Made by a program: the position numbers and the translations under genes. Of a DNA stretch of 64,000 nt, positions 62,033-64,000 are shown piece after piece. The notes under the pieces are model-generated. The model did not search any database, had not been told where the DNA came from, and saw nothing but the letters and a program-made list of their open reading frames with translations. The stretch comes from Mycobacterium intermedium (GTDB lineage: Bacteria; Actinomycetota; Actinomycetes; Mycobacteriales; Mycobacteriaceae), in NCBI RefSeq assembly GCF_002086275.1, contig NZ_MVHT01000022.1, positions 1 to 64,000 of the forward strand, given 5' to 3'. Numbering within the stretch: position 1 is the first letter of the stretch; every line of letters begins with the position of its first letter.

Positions 62033-64000
62033 ATGTTTGACACGGTATTGGTGGCCAACCGCGGCGAGATCGCGGTGCGCGTGATCCGCACCCTGCGCCG
62101 GTTGGGAATTCGCTCGGTCGCTGTCTACAGCGATGCCGACGCCGGGGCGCGGCACGTACTCGAGGCCGACGAAGCGGTGCGGTTGGGGCCGGCGGCGGCC
62201 CGCGAGAGCTACCTGGCCATCGACAAGGTCATCGACGCGGCCGTGCGCACCGGATCGCAGGCCATCCATCCCGGATACGGGTTTCTTTCCGAGAACTCCG
62301 ATTTCGCCGCGGCCTGCGAACGTGCCGGGGTGGTTTTCCTGGGCCCGCCCTCCCGTGCGATCGAGGTGATGGGCGACAAGATCGCCGCCAAGAACGCCGT
62401 CGCGGCCTTTGATGTTCCGGTGGTCCCAGGCATCGCCAAGCCGGGCTTGACGGATGACGAACTCGTCGCGGCCGCGGACGATGTCGGCTATCCGGTGCTG
62501 ATCAAGCCGTCGGCAGGCGGCGGTGGCAAGGGCATGCATCTGGTGGAGGACCCGGCGAGGTTGCGCGCTGCCTTGGTCAGTGCGCGACGTGAGGCGGCGT
62601 CCTCGTTCGGCGACGACACGCTGTTCCTGGAGCGGTTTGTGCTGCGGCCCAGGCACATCGAGGTCCAGGTGCTCGCGGACACGCACGGCAACGTGGTCCA
62701 CCTCGGTGAGCGCGAATGCAGCTTGCAGCGGCGCCACCAGAAAGTCATCGAAGAGGCCCCGTCGCCGCTGCTCGACCCGCAAACCCGGGCGCGGATCGGC
62801 GCCGCGGCGTGCAATACCGCCCGCAGTGTCGACTACGTCGGCGCGGGCACGGTGGAGTTCATCGTTTCCGCGGACCGGCCCGACGAGTTCTTCTTCATGG
62901 AGATGAACACCCGCCTGCAGGTGGAACATCCGGTCACCGAGGCCGTTACCGGCTTGGACCTCGTCGAGTGGCAGCTGCGCGTGGCTGCCGGTGAGAAGCT
63001 TGGATTCGCCCAAGACGACATCGAATTGAGCGGCCACGCGATCGAGGCTCGGATCTACGCCGAAGATCCCGCCCGGGGATTTCTGCCGACCGGCGGCCGG
63101 GTGTTGGAGGTGATCGAGCCGTCCGGCAACGGGGTGCGAGTGGACTCCTCGCTGTCGGCCGGCACGGTCGTCGGCAGCGATTACGACCCGATGCTGAGCA
63201 AGGTGATCGCGCACGGGACCGACCGTGCGCAGGCCCTGGAGCGTCTCGATCGCGCGCTGGCGCACACCGCCGTGCTGGGCGTGCAGACCAATGTCGAGTT
63301 CCTGCGCTTCCTGCTCGCCGACGACCGCGTCCAGGCCGGCGACTTGGACACCGCGCTGCTGGACGAACGTTCGGGCGACTTCACCCCGCTGCCCGCACCA
63401 GATGACGTACTGGCCGCGGGCGGTCTCTTCCGGCAGTGGGCTTTATCTCTCAGGGGTCGTTCCGCGACGAGCACCCCCTGGGACGCCCCGACGGGCTGGC
63501 GGGTGGGCGGTGTAACGGCTCCGGTCCGAACGGACATGCGTACCCCGTTGCGCAGCGAGATGGTATCGGTGTGGGGCCTGGCCACCGACGCCAGGGTTCA
63601 GGTCGGCGACGGCGACATCCTCTCCGCCAGTGCGGATGTCGGGCGCGGCACGATCAGCGTGACCCTCGACGGGCTGCGTCGCGATTATCGCTGGGCGGAA
63701 GCCGATCGGCACTTGTGGATCGCCGACGAGCGGGGAACGTGGCACCTCTATGAGGCCGAGGAGCACAAGATTCACCGTGCGGTCGGCGAACAGCAGGCGG
63801 AGGTCGTCAGCCCGATGCCGGGCAGCGTCATCGCCGTCCAGGTCGACTCCGGAGCCGAAGTCTCCGAAGGCGACGTCGTGGTGGTCGTCGAGGCGATGAA
63901 GATGGAACACCCACTGACGGCACCGGTTTCGGGTCGAGTCGAGGTGCTGGTGTCCGTCGGCGACCAGGTGAAGGTGGACCAGGTGCTTGCCCGGCTGGTC
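62033..64000 (+). CDS. accA1: Acyl-CoA carboxylase alpha subunit (biotin carboxylase/carrier), 3' end cut by window
   Basis: An open frame of at least 656 residues from ATG 62033, truncated by the window end; the M. tuberculosis protein is close to this length, so only a few residues are missing. The biotin carboxylase domain starts [20 protein letters not shown] and has the ATP-grasp glycine loop [10 protein letters not shown] and [17 protein letters not shown]. The central linker domain and the C-terminal biotinyl domain with EAMKMEHP (biotin Lys623) follow. It supplies carboxybiotin to AccD1. It starts six bases after the accD1 stop. Confidence 0.95.
   Translation, partial: MFDTVLVANRGEIAVRVIRTLRRLGIRSVAVYSDADAGARHVLEADEAVRLGPAAARESYLAIDKVIDAAVRTGSQAIHPGYGFLSENSDFAAACERAGVVFLGPPSRAIEVMGDKIAAKNAVAAFDVPVVPGIAKPGLTDDELVAAADDVGYPVLIKPSAGGGGKGMHLVEDPARLRAALVSARREAASSFGDDTLFLERFVLRPRHIEVQVLADTHGNVVHLGERECSLQRRHQKVIEEAPSPLLDPQTRARIGAAACNTARSVDYVGAGTVEFIVSADRPDEFFFMEMNTRLQVEHPVTEAVTGLDLVEWQLRVAAGEKLGFAQDDIELSGHAIEARIYAEDPARGFLPTGGRVLEVIEPSGNGVRVDSSLSAGTVVGSDYDPMLSKVIAHGTDRAQALERLDRALAHTAVLGVQTNVEFLRFLLADDRVQAGDLDTALLDERSGDFTPLPAPDDVLAAGGLFRQWALSLRGRSATSTPWDAPTGWRVGGVTAPVRTDMRTPLRSEMVSVWGLATDARVQVGDGDILSASADVGRGTISVTLDGLRRDYRWAEADRHLWIADERGTWHLYEAEEHKIHRAVGEQQAEVVSPMPGSVIAVQVDSGAEVSEGDVVVVVEAMKMEHPLTAPVSGRVEVLVSVGDQVKVDQVLARLV

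Noticed and set aside
60581..63265. Antisense frame of about 890 codons over accD1/accA1
   Set aside because: Low-complexity Arg/Gly/Asp-rich product without domains, opposite to two well recognised genes.

Overview
This window is chromosomal DNA of a slow-growing Mycobacterium. The evidence is high G+C, a PE_PGRS-type glycine-rich repeat gene at the left edge, a mycobacterial type I fatty acid synthase with its dedicated AcpS, a complete mce operon, an MmpL transporter, an L,D-transpeptidase of the LdtB type, and gene order matching the M. tuberculosis Rv2525c-Rv2501c segment (compared from memory, no search run). PE_PGRS genes suggest a relative of the M. tuberculosis/kansasii/marinum group; the species cannot be fixed from the sequence.

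Layout. 1-1653: end of a PE_PGRS-like gene with a frame break near base 60. 2067-7053: an accessory metabolic cluster (two hotdog dehydratase subunits, aldehyde dehydrogenase, AttH/CrtC-like protein, Rieske oxygenase). 7222-18158: conserved lipid core (Rv2525c-like Tat-exported protein, fas, acpS). 18207-20076: a strong hairpin, then a sensor kinase/response regulator pair lying between acpS and the Rv2522c-like M20 peptidase (20104-21468). 21438-24123: small accessory genes on the minus strand. 24198-25003: bcp and an Rv2520c-like DUF3618 protein. 25029-37338: accessory block (SDR and DUF3556 membrane protein, nitrate/sulfonate-type ABC transporter, PlsC/DGAT-like acyltransferase with TetR, tRNA-Lys, Eis-like acetyltransferase, MmpL, DMT transporter). 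37502-38707: ldtB. 38741-50227: ten-gene mce operon read on minus (yrbEA, yrbEB, mceA-F, mam, MPT64-like), with a divergent TetR gene. 50256-56371: YegP-like protein, small Cys protein, tRNA-His, orn, HerA-like ATPase, cmrA, MFS transporter, Rv2507-like protein. 56455-64000: TetR regulator diverging from fadD35-scoA-scoB-accD1-accA1; the window stops just before the end of accA1.

How the genes fit together. Fas makes the acyl-CoAs used for membrane lipids and mycolates, AcpS activates it, CmrA performs the last reduction in mycolate synthesis, and LdtB cross-links peptidoglycan, so the backbone is cell-envelope assembly. The right-hand cluster links an acyl-CoA ligase, a 3-oxoacid CoA-transferase and an acyl-CoA carboxylase, as expected for branched amino acid (leucine) and ketone-body catabolism. 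Two near-identical 20-bp palindromes, before fadD35 and before scoA, make a single TetR regulon likely. The mce operon is an envelope lipid importer whose substrate cannot be read from sequence.

No insertion sequence, prophage, CRISPR array or rRNA was seen. The most interesting non-coding signals are a 60-nt palindrome joined to a 21-bp tandem repeat at the acpS stop codon, a 22-bp perfect inverted repeat between scoA and scoB, the paired TetR-type palindromes, and a 9/8-bp direct-repeat array upstream of the Rieske gene.
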